From the NCBI RefSeq assembly GCF_014490035.1, contig NZ_CP061008.1, positions 3,410,001 to 3,474,000 of the forward strand: a stretch of DNA of 64,000 bases. Reading direction: 5' to 3'. A model generated the notes under the pieces. That model did no database searches and was not told where the DNA came from. It saw nothing but the letters and a program-made list of their open reading frames with translations. Made by a program: the position numbers and the translations under genes. The stretch is from Achromobacter xylosoxidans. Its GTDB lineage: Bacteria > Pseudomonadota > Gammaproteobacteria > Burkholderiales > Burkholderiaceae_B. This document shows, piece by piece, positions 15,890 to 22,878 of the stretch. Position 1 is the stretch's first letter. The number at the start of each line of letters is the position of its first letter.

Positions 15890-16480
15890 ATGTCCCTGAT
15901 CGTTGCCGCCCGTTTCGACACTTTCGACCACGCCGCCGAGGCGGCGCGCAAGCTGTGCGCCGAAGGATTCACCGAAGACGACATCCATACCTTCTACATC
16001 AACACGGCGGGTGAACACGCGCGCTTTCCGATAGGCGGCGACCGCGTGGCCGACCCCGACGCCCGGGGCGGCCATTTCGGCGCGGTGGCGGGCGCTTCCG
16101 CGCTGGGTCTGGTGTTTGCGCTGCTGGGCGGGTTGATCGCCGCCCGGGTCGGGGCTTCGGTCTTGATCGTCATTGCCGCTGCGGGGGTAGGCGCTTATCT
16201 GGGCGCGCTGGCCGGCGCGCTATGGGTGATCGGGCGCGGACGGCGCAGGCATCCGGCGGCGTCCGTCGCCCGTGACGCGCATCCCGCCGTACGCCAGGCG
16301 GGCGTGATGCTGGCGCTGCACATATCACCGGACCGCGATGCGTTGGCAAGAACCGTGCTGACGCAGGCTGGCGGCACGGACATCGAGCGCGCACAGGGCC
16401 GCTGGTTGAATGGCAAATGGGAAGACTTCGACCCCTTGACGCCGCCGCGGCATGTGGAAGCGTCGACGATGGCGAACTAG
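15890..16480 (+). CDS. Membrane protein with glycine-zipper helices, unknown function
   Basis: The protein has 196 residues. The N-terminal 45 residues (VAARFDTFDHAAEAARKLC, FTEDDIHTFY) resemble the ferredoxin-like fold of YflT-type general stress proteins. Two hydrophobic segments rich in small residues follow (GAVAGASALGLVFALLGGLI and ASVLIVIAAAGVGAYLGALA), then a basic linker and a soluble tail ending in HISPDRDALARTVLTQ and GKWEDFDP. I do not recognise the whole protein. It is the first gene after a sigma-54 promoter, with the DUF4142 gene 16 bases downstream in the same transcript. Confidence 0.72.
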   Translation: MSLIVAARFDTFDHAAEAARKLCAEGFTEDDIHTFYINTAGEHARFPIGGDRVADPDARGGHFGAVAGASALGLVFALLGGLIAARVGASVLIVIAAAGVGAYLGALAGALWVIGRGRRRHPAASVARDAHPAVRQAGVMLALHISPDRDALARTVLTQAGGTDIERAQGRWLNGKWEDFDPLTPPRHVEASTMAN

Positions 16481-16496
16481 GCCGAGGGAGACGGAC

Positions 16497-17117
16497 ATGA
16501 AAAAGACCTTATGGCTCTGCGGCGTCGTCGCGCTATGCCTGCTGGCCGCGCCCGGCGTGCTGGGCGGGGTGCAGGCGCAGGAGCTGGCGGAGCCGGAAGC
16601 GCGCTTCCTGCAGGCGGCGGCGGGCTCAGGCATGTTCGAGGTGGAGGCGGCGGAGCTGGCGAAGAAGCTTGCGGGGGACCGCGACGTAAAAGCATACGCC
16701 GCGCGGATGCTGGAGCAGCATGGCGCCATGAACGCCCAGCTGAAGACCCTGGCCGGACGCAAGCAGGTGAAGCTGCCAGCGGAACCGTCCGAACCCGACC
16801 GCGACACCCTGCAACAGCTGGGCAACAGGACAGGCCCCGACTTCGACGCGCTCTATATCGAAAAGGCGGCCGTGGACGCGCATACTACCGCCAACCGCCT
16901 GTTCGAGACGGCTGCGCGCGAGTCCAAGGATCCGCAGGTGCGCGATTTCGCCGTGCGCGCGCTGCCCATGCTGGCCGAGCATCTGGCAATGGGCCGCAAG
17001 CTGCAACGCACGCCGCCCGCCGATGCGGACAAGATCCAGCCGGCAACAAAGGGCGAAGCGCCGGCGGTTTCACCCGCGTCGCGCGAAGCGCCCGCATCGA
17101 TCGCGCCGGCAAAGTAA
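16497..17117 (+). CDS. Exported DUF4142 (ferritin-like) protein
   Basis: The protein has 206 residues from the ATG at 16497 with GGGAG upstream. A signal peptide (VALCLLAAPGVLGGVQAQ) precedes a four-helix DUF4142 domain (about 30-170) with EARFLQAAAGSGMFEVEAAE, AARMLEQHGAMNAQL and KAAVDAHTTANRLFE. The tail is low-complexity and proline-rich. The family is ferritin-like and periplasmic or outer-membrane associated; a metal role is suspected, not shown. Homologues are frequent in bacterial general stress regulons. It follows the 196-residue gene and shares its sigma-54 promoter. Confidence 0.82.
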   Translation: MKKTLWLCGVVALCLLAAPGVLGGVQAQELAEPEARFLQAAAGSGMFEVEAAELAKKLAGDRDVKAYAARMLEQHGAMNAQLKTLAGRKQVKLPAEPSEPDRDTLQQLGNRTGPDFDALYIEKAAVDAHTTANRLFETAARESKDPQVRDFAVRALPMLAEHLAMGRKLQRTPPADADKIQPATKGEAPAVSPASREAPASIAPAK

Positions 17118-17132
17118 CGGGCCGCGCAGGCC

Positions 17133-18020
17133 TCAATCGCCCGCGCTGCCGGTAATGGGCAGGACGATGCCGGTGATGTAGCTGGCGCACACGGGCGAAG
17201 CCAGGAAGACATAGGCCGGAGAGATTTCCTCGGGCTGCGCCGGCCGCCCCAAGTCCGTGTGCTTGCCGAATTCCGTGATTTTCTCCGGACTTTGATCCGC
17301 AGGATTCAGCGGCGTCCATACGGGTCCCGGCGCCACTGCGTTCACACGCACGCCCTTGGCGGCGAGGTTGGCGGCCAGCGATCGCGTAAAGGCATGGATC
17401 GCGCCCTTGGTGGTGGAGTAGTCCAACAGCCTGGCGCTGCCGCGCAGGCCCGTGACCGATCCGGTATTGATGATGGAGGCGCCCGCGCGCAGATGCGGCA
17501 GCGCCGCGCGCGCCATCTGGAAGTAGGCGGTGATATTGGTGCGCAGCGTCTTGTCCCACTTTTCGTCGCTGATCTCGGGCAGCGTGTCCGTGTGCTGCTG
17601 ATAGGCGGCGTTGTTCACCAGGACGTCGAGCTTGCCGTACGCCCGGATCGTCTGTGCCACCGCCTGTTCGCAAAACGCGGGTTCCTGTACGTCGCCTGCG
17701 ATCAGCAGGCAACGGCGGCCTTCGCTTTCCACGGCGCGCTGGGTGTCTTCAGCGTCCTCTTGCTCGTTGAGATAGACGACCGCTACGTCGGCGCCTTCGC
17801 GCGCATACAGCAGGCAGACCGCGCGGCCTATGCCGGAATCGCCGCCTGTCACCAGCGCAACCATGCCCTCGAGCTTGCCGCTGCCCTTGTACTGCGGCGC
17901 CTGGTACTGTGGCTTGAGAACCATGTCGGCTTCCTGCCCCGGCTTTTCCAGGTGCTGGGCCGGCATGGGCGGTTTGGGATGCGGGCGGGCGCCGGTGTCG
18001 GCTTGATCGGGCTTGCTCAT
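17133..18020 (-). CDS. Short-chain dehydrogenase (YghA/YdaD-like)
   Basis: The protein has 295 residues from the ATG at 18020, preceded by GGAGG. After a proline-rich tail of about 50 residues comes a classical SDR fold: cofactor motif VTGGDSGIGRA, NNAAY, catalytic Ser in NTGSVTG and Tyr/Lys in YSTTKG, then VAPGPVWTPLNP. The extended N-terminus and the close match to general-stress SDRs such as YdaD suggest an NADP-dependent aldehyde or ketone reductase; the substrate is unknown. A sigma-54 promoter lies 47 bases upstream. It is convergent with the DUF4142 gene. Confidence 0.88.
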   Translation of the reverse strand: MSKPDQADTGARPHPKPPMPAQHLEKPGQEADMVLKPQYQAPQYKGSGKLEGMVALVTGGDSGIGRAVCLLYAREGADVAVVYLNEQEDAEDTQRAVESEGRRCLLIAGDVQEPAFCEQAVAQTIRAYGKLDVLVNNAAYQQHTDTLPEISDEKWDKTLRTNITAYFQMARAALPHLRAGASIINTGSVTGLRGSARLLDYSTTKGAIHAFTRSLAANLAAKGVRVNAVAPGPVWTPLNPADQSPEKITEFGKHTDLGRPAQPEEISPAYVFLASPVCASYITGIVLPITGSAGD

Positions 18021-18066
18021 GTGGGCCTCCTGGTGGGCAGGCGCGACAGGCGCCTCCCCATTGCCG

Positions 18067-18082
18067 AGCAAACGCCATGCCT
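18067..18082 (-). promoter_or_regulatory. Sigma-54 promoter of the SDR gene (AGGCATG-N4-TTGCT)
   Basis: On the minus strand AGGCATGGCGTTTGCT has the correct spacing. The predicted transcript start is near 18055, giving a leader of about 35 bases. Confidence 0.78.
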
Positions 18083-18103
18083 GGCCCGCCGCGCGCGCCG
18101 GGG

Positions 18104-18445
18104 CTACTGCCGTCCCACCACCACGCCAAAAAGGAAAGCTGCGCCGGCCACCAGGCCGATGGCCTGCCAGGGCCGGGCGTGGATGTACTCCTCGGTGCAG
18201 TCTATGGTCTCGCGCATCAGGTCGCCGGCGTGGTCGGAAGCGTCCCGCAAGCTGCGCCGCGTGGCGTGCAGCTGTTCGGACAGGCGCGCCTTGAGCGCCT
18301 CAAGATCGGTCGCCGAGGCATCGCTGAGCGTGGCTTCCAGATCGTCGATCCAGGCCTCGGGATGCCGTGCTCGCCTGTGCGCGCCGCGGTTGTCCGGGCC
18401 GTTTTCCGGAAAGTCTGAGGGCAGGGGGGTGTTGGTAGAGGCCAT
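18104..18445 (-). CDS. DUF883 family (ElaB/YqjD-like) membrane-anchored protein
   Basis: The protein has 113 residues from the ATG at 18445 with AGGAG upstream. A disordered N-terminus is followed by a helical region (IDDLEATLSDASATDLEALK, LSEQLHATRRSL) and a C-terminal membrane helix RPWQAIGLVAGAAFLFGVVV ending in GRQ, the DUF883 hallmark. Relatives in Escherichia coli tether ribosomes to the inner membrane in stationary phase. It lies 77 bases downstream of the Cys-rich four-helix gene on the same strand and is probably co-transcribed from the sigma-54 promoter at 18883. A second DUF883 protein is at 47919. Confidence 0.82.
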   Translation of the reverse strand: MASTNTPLPSDFPENGPDNRGAHRRARHPEAWIDDLEATLSDASATDLEALKARLSEQLHATRRSLRDASDHAGDLMRETIDCTEEYIHARPWQAIGLVAGAAFLFGVVVGRQ

Positions 18446-18522
18446 CGGTAGCTCCTGGCTGTCGGGCGGGAAATGCGCCTGCGCGGACCGGCCCGGGCGG
18501 CCGCGCAGCGGATCGGAAGGTT

Positions 18523-18852
18523 TCAGGCCTCCAGCATGTCGCGGCAGGCCAGGGTGCAGCTCAGGCACGCGCCTGCGCACACCTGGCAATGCTCTGCCTC
18601 GTGCGATGAGCATTCGCGCGCGCACGCATCGCATATCAATGCGCACAAGGTGCAAAGCGCATTGGCGAACTCGCCGTCGCGTGCCAGCATGGCCGCGCAA
18701 AGCCGGCAAACCGCGCCGCAATCGGTGCACAGCGCAATGCATCGCCGCATGTGCGCCGGGTTCTCGCGCAGGCAGGCGGACGCGCAAACATCGCAGGCGA
18801 CGGCGCATTCATAGCAGGCTTGCACACATTGCTCGAAATTTTGGTCTCGCAT
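18523..18852 (-). CDS. Cys-rich four-helix-bundle copper-binding protein (DUF326)
   Basis: The protein has 109 residues from the ATG at 18852, with AAGGAGA before it. Cysteines recur every few residues along predicted helices: FEQCVQACYECAVACDVCAS, RCIALCTDCGAVCRLC, LCTLCALICDACARECSS, CQVCAGACLSCTLACRDM. This is the pattern of four-helix-bundle copper storage/binding proteins (DUF326, Csp-like). With no signal peptide it should be cytosolic, storing or buffering copper(I). It heads a probable two-gene unit with the DUF883 gene under a sigma-54 promoter only 31 bases upstream. Confidence 0.85.
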   Translation of the reverse strand: MRDQNFEQCVQACYECAVACDVCASACLRENPAHMRRCIALCTDCGAVCRLCAAMLARDGEFANALCTLCALICDACARECSSHEAEHCQVCAGACLSCTLACRDMLEA

Positions 18853-18882
18853 TGCATCTCCTTGTGTGCGCCCGGTACGCGC

Positions 18883-18898
18883 AGCAACGGGCATGCCT
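18883..18898 (-). promoter_or_regulatory. Sigma-54 promoter of the Cys-rich protein/DUF883 unit (AGGCATG-N4-TTGCT)
   Basis: On the minus strand AGGCATGCCCGTTGCT has exact -24/-12 spacing. The predicted start near 18871 leaves a leader of about 19 bases that still contains the ribosome site. Confidence 0.78.
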
Positions 18899-18970
18899 GG
18901 GGGCCGGGCCACATCCGCTTGCAATTTGATGCCGCGCTGCGATGACCGCAGCGGCCTGGAGCCCTAGCAT

Positions 18971-18986
18971 GGGAACTCGTATTCCC
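18971..18986 (+). promoter_or_regulatory. Degenerate sigma-54-like site or GGGAA/TTCCC dyad
   Basis: GGGAACTCGTATTCCC has the layout of the GGGAACG-N4-TTGCT promoters but TTCCC in place of TTGCT, losing the key GC. It is also a GGGAA-N6-TTCCC inverted repeat. It is placed 28 bases before the small gene at 19015. It may be a weak promoter or a regulator site. Confidence 0.3.
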
Positions 18987-19014
18987 TACGGGGGAGCCAC
19001 TGCAGGAGCCACGC

Positions 19015-19266
19015 ATGAAGCCAGCATCCATACCCGGATCCGCGAAGCCGGCGCAAGCCGGCAAGCGGGCGGAAGACAACGCTAAGATACTGCCGCCGCG
19101 CGCTCTCGTCGATGTGCCGCGCAGACCGGATAAACCAGACGCCTCGACCCCGGACGAGGCCGCGCGCGACAAGCGCGTCGTGGCCGACACGCGCACCGAG
19201 TCGAACTGGGCGGACGGTTCCGCGCCGCAACCGCGGGCCAAGAACGCGCGCTCATCGATCCTTTGA
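19015..19266 (+). CDS. Small hydrophilic, disordered protein
   Basis: The predicted protein has 83 residues rich in Ala, Pro, Asp, Arg and Lys with almost no hydrophobic core (KPAQAGKRAEDNAK, RRPDKPDASTPDEAARDKR). A GGAG ribosome site precedes the ATG by six bases. It has no recognised domain. Like the small proteins at 15157, 20447, 26394 and 47666 it looks disordered. It overlaps the end of the topoisomerase gene on the other strand by 15 bases. Existence is supported by position and ribosome site only. Confidence 0.5.
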   Translation: MKPASIPGSAKPAQAGKRAEDNAKILPPRALVDVPRRPDKPDASTPDEAARDKRVVADTRTESNWADGSAPQPRAKNARSSIL

Positions 19267-20322
19267 CGCTTGCTTGGCGTTCGCTGCCGCAGCGGCCTCT
19301 CCGCCCAGGAAGGCAAGCAGGCGGCGTTCGTCCGCACTCAGTCCACGGGGCCCCCGCGGCGCCGCTGAGCGCGCGGGTAGCGTGCCGTCCAGATAGGCGG
19401 CCAGAATGGCCGGATGCACATAGCAGGCGCGACATACGGCTGGCGTATTGGCTAGGCGCCGCGCGACCTGCTTGATCACTTCCACCACCGTCTTCTGCGC
19501 CTGGGCGGCGCTCTCGTGCGGGTTCGCCTGAAGGGCGGCATAGGCCATGACGGAGCCTGCCCAGGTACGGTAGTGCTTCGCCGTGAAATCGCCCGCGCCG
19601 GCTGCGCGCAGATAGGCGTTGACCGCGCCCGAATCGACGGGATGGCTGCCGCCGTCCTCGTCCAGATACTGGAATAGTTGCTGGCCAGGTATGTCCAGGC
19701 AGCGCTTGATGATGCGCGCCACGCGCCGGTCCGCGGCGCTGACGTCGTGGGTCACGCCGCTCTTGCCCTGGAAGCGGAAGCGGAACTTGTCGCCCGTCAC
19801 GCTGGCGTGCCGCCGCTTGAGCGTGGTCAGGCCATAGGACTTGTTGGTTCGGGCGTACTCGCGCGCGCCGATGCGCACCAGCGTCGTCTCCAGCAAACGT
19901 ACCAGTACGGCTATCACCTTGTTCTGGGACAACCCGGCGGTACGGAGTTCGCGCTCGACCTGCCGCCGTATGCGCGGGAGCGTCTGGCCGAAGGCTGCAA
20001 GGCTCTGATACTTGCTCGCATCGCGCACTGCGGTCCAATCGGAGTGGTAGCGGTACTGCTTGCGTCCTCGGGCATCGCGCCCGGTGGCCTGCAGATGCCC
20101 GAGCGGGGTAGGGCAGATCCACACTTCTTCGTATGCCGGCGGTATTGCCAGGGCGTCGATGCGCTTGATTTCCCGCGCGCTGCGTATGCGTCTGCCTTGG
20201 GCGTCCAGGTAGTGGAAGGCGCTGCCGTTGACACGGACCCGGGCATAGCCTGCCTGGCTGTCGTCGTAATAGACCAGCGCTGCGCCGCCGCGGGCGGGTG
20301 CCGTTCGGGAACTTGGGTTCAT
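19252..20322 (-). CDS. DNA topoisomerase IB (poxvirus-type)
   Basis: The protein has 356 residues from the ATG at 20322; longer in-frame versions would run through the promoter region. The N-terminal domain carries YARVRVNGSAFHYLD and RIDALAIPPAYEEVWICP. The catalytic domain has RDARGRKQYRYHSDW, ARTNKSYGLTTLKRRH, the KxRxRF core (DKFRFRFQGKSG), YRTWAGSV and the active-site tyrosine in VCRACYVHPAIL. It relaxes supercoils through a 3'-phosphotyrosine intermediate without ATP. Such enzymes are common in bacterial general stress regulons. A sigma-54 promoter lies 40 bases upstream, divergent from that of the small gene at 20447. Confidence 0.9.
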   Translation of the reverse strand: MNPSSRTAPARGGAALVYYDDSQAGYARVRVNGSAFHYLDAQGRRIRSAREIKRIDALAIPPAYEEVWICPTPLGHLQATGRDARGRKQYRYHSDWTAVRDASKYQSLAAFGQTLPRIRRQVERELRTAGLSQNKVIAVLVRLLETTLVRIGAREYARTNKSYGLTTLKRRHASVTGDKFRFRFQGKSGVTHDVSAADRRVARIIKRCLDIPGQQLFQYLDEDGGSHPVDSGAVNAYLRAAGAGDFTAKHYRTWAGSVMAYAALQANPHESAAQAQKTVVEVIKQVARRLANTPAVCRACYVHPAILAAYLDGTLPARSAAPRGPRGLSADERRLLAFLGGEAAAAANAKQASKDR

Positions 20323-20361
20323 GTCGTCTGCGGCAAACAGGGGGACAGGGACGCTGTCATC

Positions 20362-20377
20362 AGCATGCGGCGTGCCC
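20362..20377 (-). promoter_or_regulatory. Sigma-54 promoter of topoisomerase IB (GGGCACG-N4-ATGCT)
   Basis: On the minus strand GGGCACGCCGCATGCT has one change in the -12 element (A for T) and keeps the GC. With the divergent promoter at 20399 it forms a long interrupted inverted repeat from 20358 to 20418, because each promoter is followed by GATG. Confidence 0.7.
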
Positions 20378-20398
20378 GCAATCCCCGACGAAGGGGCT

Positions 20399-20414
20399 GG
20401 GCACGCGGCTTGCT
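20399..20414 (+). promoter_or_regulatory. Sigma-54 promoter of the 55-residue gene and DUF3309 gene (GGGCACG-N4-TTGCT)
   Basis: GGGCACGCGGCTTGCT is a near-consensus element. The small gene starts 33 bases downstream. The sequence is almost identical to the promoter at 26333, including GCACGCGG and TTGCTG. Confidence 0.82.
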
Positions 20415-20446
20415 GATGGATGAGTGGATTTTCCCCGGAGACAGCC

Positions 20447-20614
20447 ATGCACATCGCGTACTCGTACTACCTGCACGTTCCGCCCAAGCCAGATCCGATC
20501 CCGCCAGGTTCGCCGCCCGGCGACCTGCCTGTTGATCCGGATACCGACGAACCGGACGTGGACCTGCCGCCCTTGTCGCCGCCCGGCAAGGAGATCACGC
20601 CGCCCAGCCCCTGA
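20447..20614 (+). CDS. Small proline/aspartate-rich protein
   Basis: The protein has 55 residues. A short aromatic start (HIAYSYYLHV) is followed by a proline-rich acidic tail (PPKPDPIPPGSPPGD, DTDEPDVDLPPLSPPG). It has no recognised domain and is predicted to be disordered. GGAG sits seven bases before the ATG and a near-consensus sigma-54 promoter lies upstream, which makes a real gene likely. The DUF3309 gene follows 48 bases later and is probably in the same transcript. Confidence 0.65.
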   Translation: MHIAYSYYLHVPPKPDPIPPGSPPGDLPVDPDTDEPDVDLPPLSPPGKEITPPSP

Positions 20615-20662
20615 CGCGGGCTGTGGCTTTTCCCTGATCCCAACAAGAACCGAGGAGTCGCC

Positions 20663-20815
20663 ATGTCGACCATCCTGCTGATTATTCTTATCCTGCTCCT
20701 GGTCGGCGCCGTGCCGGCCTGGCCCCATAGCCGCGGTTGGGGCTATTACCCCAGCGGCATACTGGGCATATTGCTGATCGTGCTGATTGTGATGCTGTTG
20801 ACCGGCCGGCTCTAG
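20663..20815 (+). CDS. DUF3309 small membrane protein
   Basis: The protein has 50 residues with two hydrophobic helices (STILLIILILLLVGAVPAWP and SGILGILLIVLIVMLLTGRL) joined by HSRGWGYYP. This is the full-length DUF3309 pattern, a tiny inner-membrane hairpin protein of unknown function that recurs in proteobacterial stress regulons. CGAGGAG precedes the start. It lies downstream of the proline-rich small gene and shares its sigma-54 promoter. A strong hairpin follows 22 bases after the stop. Confidence 0.85.
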   Translation: MSTILLIILILLLVGAVPAWPHSRGWGYYPSGILGILLIVLIVMLLTGRL

Positions 20816-20837
20816 CAGGTCCAATGCGGTCATGAAG

Positions 20838-20864
20838 GCGCGAGCCGTGTCGGACGGCTCGCGC
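20838..20864 (+). terminator. 11-bp hairpin after DUF3309, without T-run
   Basis: GCGCGAGCCGT and ACGGCTCGCGC are perfect arms around the loop GTCGG. It stands between the DUF3309 and dehydrogenase genes. No run of T follows, so it may stabilise the upstream messenger rather than end transcription. Confidence 0.45.
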
Positions 20865-20979
20865 ATCGGTCCGAGCGCCGGGCGGCCGTCTGGCGGACCG
20901 GCGGGTGGCGCGGGCTTGCGCCCAGGCGTAAGATCGCCGGGTTTTTGTGCAGCCCTCCGCCATCCGCGGCATTCCCGAC

Positions 20980-21921
20980 ATGACCATCCCCTTGCTTGTC
21001 TTGATAGAAAGCGTGCAGGATTACCTGCCCGAAATCGAAGCGCGCGGCTTTCGCGCGATTTTTGCGCCTACCGCCGATTCACGCGCGCAGGCGATCCGTG
21101 ATCACGGCCCGGAGATCCGCATCGTGCTCACGCGCGGAGCCACCGGCTTGTACGCGCAGGAAATGGCGGCGATGCCCAAGCTGGAAATCGCCTGCTCGCT
21201 GGGCGTGGGCTACGAAAACATCGATCTGGCCGCTGCGGCCGAGCGCGGGATCGTCGTGACCCATGGTCCGGGCGCGAACGCGGTATCGGTGGCGGACCAT
21301 GCCATGGCCCTGCTGCTGGGCGCGGCGCGGCGCCTGCCGCAAGCGGATGCGTCGGTGCGCCAGGGCCATTGGAGCGGCTTCATGGGACCGCAGGTCACCG
21401 GCAAGCGGCTGGGGATCCTGGGCCTGGGCACCATCGGATTGGAAATCGCGCGGCGCGGCGCCAACGGCTTCGGCATGAGCGTGGGCTATTACAGCCGCAG
21501 CGTTCGCCCGGAATCGGGCTATGCCTACTTCGACAGCCCGCGCGCGCTGGCTGCGGCATCGGATTTCCTGGTGGTGGCGACGCCGGGCGGATCGGACACG
21601 CGCCACCTGGTGGACGCGCAGGTATTGGAAGCGCTGGGGCCGGAAGGCTATCTGGTGAACATCGCGCGCGGCAGCGTGGTCGACACGCAGGCACTGATCG
21701 CGGCCTTGGCCGAGCGCCGCATTGCGGGCGCGGGCCTGGACGTGGTGGATGGCGAGCCCGACGTACCCAAGGCACTGATCGAGCTCGACAATGTGGTGTT
21801 GACCCCGCACAACGCGGGGCGCTCGCCGGAAGCGGTGCATGCCACCGTGGCGCTGTTCCTGGACAACGCCACGGCGCACTTCGGCGGCAGGCCGGTGCTG
21901 ACCCCGGTGCGCCGGGGCTAG
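20980..21921 (+). CDS. D-isomer-specific 2-hydroxyacid dehydrogenase (glyoxylate/hydroxypyruvate reductase type)
   Basis: The protein has 313 residues from the ATG at 20980; a GTG start 33 bases upstream is possible. The split catalytic domain surrounds a Rossmann fold with GLGTIGLEIA. The catalytic Arg is in NIARGSVVD, the Glu in DVVDGEPDVP and the His in LTPHNAG. The overall form matches GhrB/hydroxypyruvate-reductase enzymes that reduce 2-oxoacids with NAD(P)H. The exact substrate is not certain. It is convergent with the universal stress gene and has no sigma-54 element, so it is probably not part of the stress regulon around it. Confidence 0.88.
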   Translation: MTIPLLVLIESVQDYLPEIEARGFRAIFAPTADSRAQAIRDHGPEIRIVLTRGATGLYAQEMAAMPKLEIACSLGVGYENIDLAAAAERGIVVTHGPGANAVSVADHAMALLLGAARRLPQADASVRQGHWSGFMGPQVTGKRLGILGLGTIGLEIARRGANGFGMSVGYYSRSVRPESGYAYFDSPRALAAASDFLVVATPGGSDTRHLVDAQVLEALGPEGYLVNIARGSVVDTQALIAALAERRIAGAGLDVVDGEPDVPKALIELDNVVLTPHNAGRSPEAVHATVALFLDNATAHFGGRPVLTPVRRG

Positions 21922-21931
21922 CAAGCCAAGG

Positions 21932-22765
21932 CTAGTGCGAGAACATGACCGGCACGGTCATGCTCTTCAGGATGGACGCCGTCGCCCCGCCCAGCGCCCA
22001 CTGGCGCAGCTTGCTGTGGCCATAGGCGCCCATGACGATCAGGTCCGCGCTATGGTCGGCGGCGGCGTTCAGGATGGTGCTGCCCACGCCTACGCCCTTG
22101 ATGTCGCGGCGCACATGCTCGGGCGCCGGCATGCCCTGCGCCACGCAATAGGTGGCCAGGTCCTCGAACGGCGCTTCATGCTTGGGGCTGGCGGCGCCTT
22201 CGTCCATGGTCAGCACGACCATGTGCGAGGCCAGGCGCAATATCGGTGCCGCATCGGCCAGCGCGCGGGCGGCTTCGCGGCTGCCGTCCCAGCAGCACAG
22301 CACGCGGTCGCCGATGACCGGGAATTCGCCGCTGGACGGAATCGCCAGCACCGGCCGGCCCGCCGTCAGCAGGGTCTGTTCGACGAACTCGATCTCGTGC
22401 GCGGCCTCGACGTCCTCGCGGTTTTCCTGGCTGACCACGATCAGGTCGGTGGTGCGGCCCAGCAGCGCCACGGTCTCGCTGGGCGAGGAGGTACCCGCGC
22501 GCATGAATGCGGGCACGTCCGCTTCGGCCGCGGCCTCCAGAAAGGCGGTTTCCACCGCGTCGCGGCTTTGCGCCTGCAACTCCTTGATGATGCCCAGCGA
22601 ACGCGACATGAGCACGGACTCGCCGTAGTAATACTGCGGCGGCGCGGCGTTGGCGTAGATGCCGACCAGCTCGGCCTTGTGCCGCTTGGCCAGGGCCAGG
22701 GCAGCTTCAATGCGGCGTTTGCAGTCGAATCCGTGGTCCAGGTGGACGGAAATGCGGCGGTACAT
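21932..22765 (-). CDS. Tandem-domain universal stress protein
   Basis: The protein has 277 residues from the ATG at 22765 with AGGAGGC upstream. It holds two UspA domains (about 1-140 and 150-277). The second carries a nucleotide-binding loop of the GxxGx9G type in GAYGHSKLRQWALGGAT; the first is more degenerate (VVSQENREDVEAAHEIEFVE). Such proteins respond to energy, oxygen or redox stress. An FNR/ANR-type box lies 62-75 bases upstream with a CATATG -10-like element, so low-oxygen induction is likely; this would set it apart from the sigma-54 genes nearby. Confidence 0.9.
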   Translation of the reverse strand: MYRRISVHLDHGFDCKRRIEAALALAKRHKAELVGIYANAAPPQYYYGESVLMSRSLGIIKELQAQSRDAVETAFLEAAAEADVPAFMRAGTSSPSETVALLGRTTDLIVVSQENREDVEAAHEIEFVEQTLLTAGRPVLAIPSSGEFPVIGDRVLCCWDGSREAARALADAAPILRLASHMVVLTMDEGAASPKHEAPFEDLATYCVAQGMPAPEHVRRDIKGVGVGSTILNAAADHSADLIVMGAYGHSKLRQWALGGATASILKSMTVPVMFSH

Positions 22766-22826
22766 GAAGGCCTCCTTGTTTAAGCGTGCCATGTGCATAT
22801 GGTTACGCTTTCCGGCCTTCTCGCCC

Positions 22827-22840
22827 TTGATGCGCGTCAA
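22827..22840 (-). promoter_or_regulatory. FNR/ANR box (TTGATGCGCGTCAA)
   Basis: TTGAT-N4-GTCAA matches the FNR/ANR consensus TTGAT-N4-ATCAA at nine of ten positions. It is centred 41-45 bases upstream of the start predicted from the -10-like CATATG at 22796-22801 (minus strand), the class II arrangement. Confidence 0.6.
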
Positions 22841-22878
22841 GCCCGCGGCAGTTCGCCGGGGCGAGCGCAAACGGCAGG

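Noticed and set aside
20358..20418. The long inverted repeat as a REP-type mobile palindrome or terminator.
   Set aside because: It resolves into two divergent -24/-12 promoters and has no T-run; no other full copy of the whole structure was seen.
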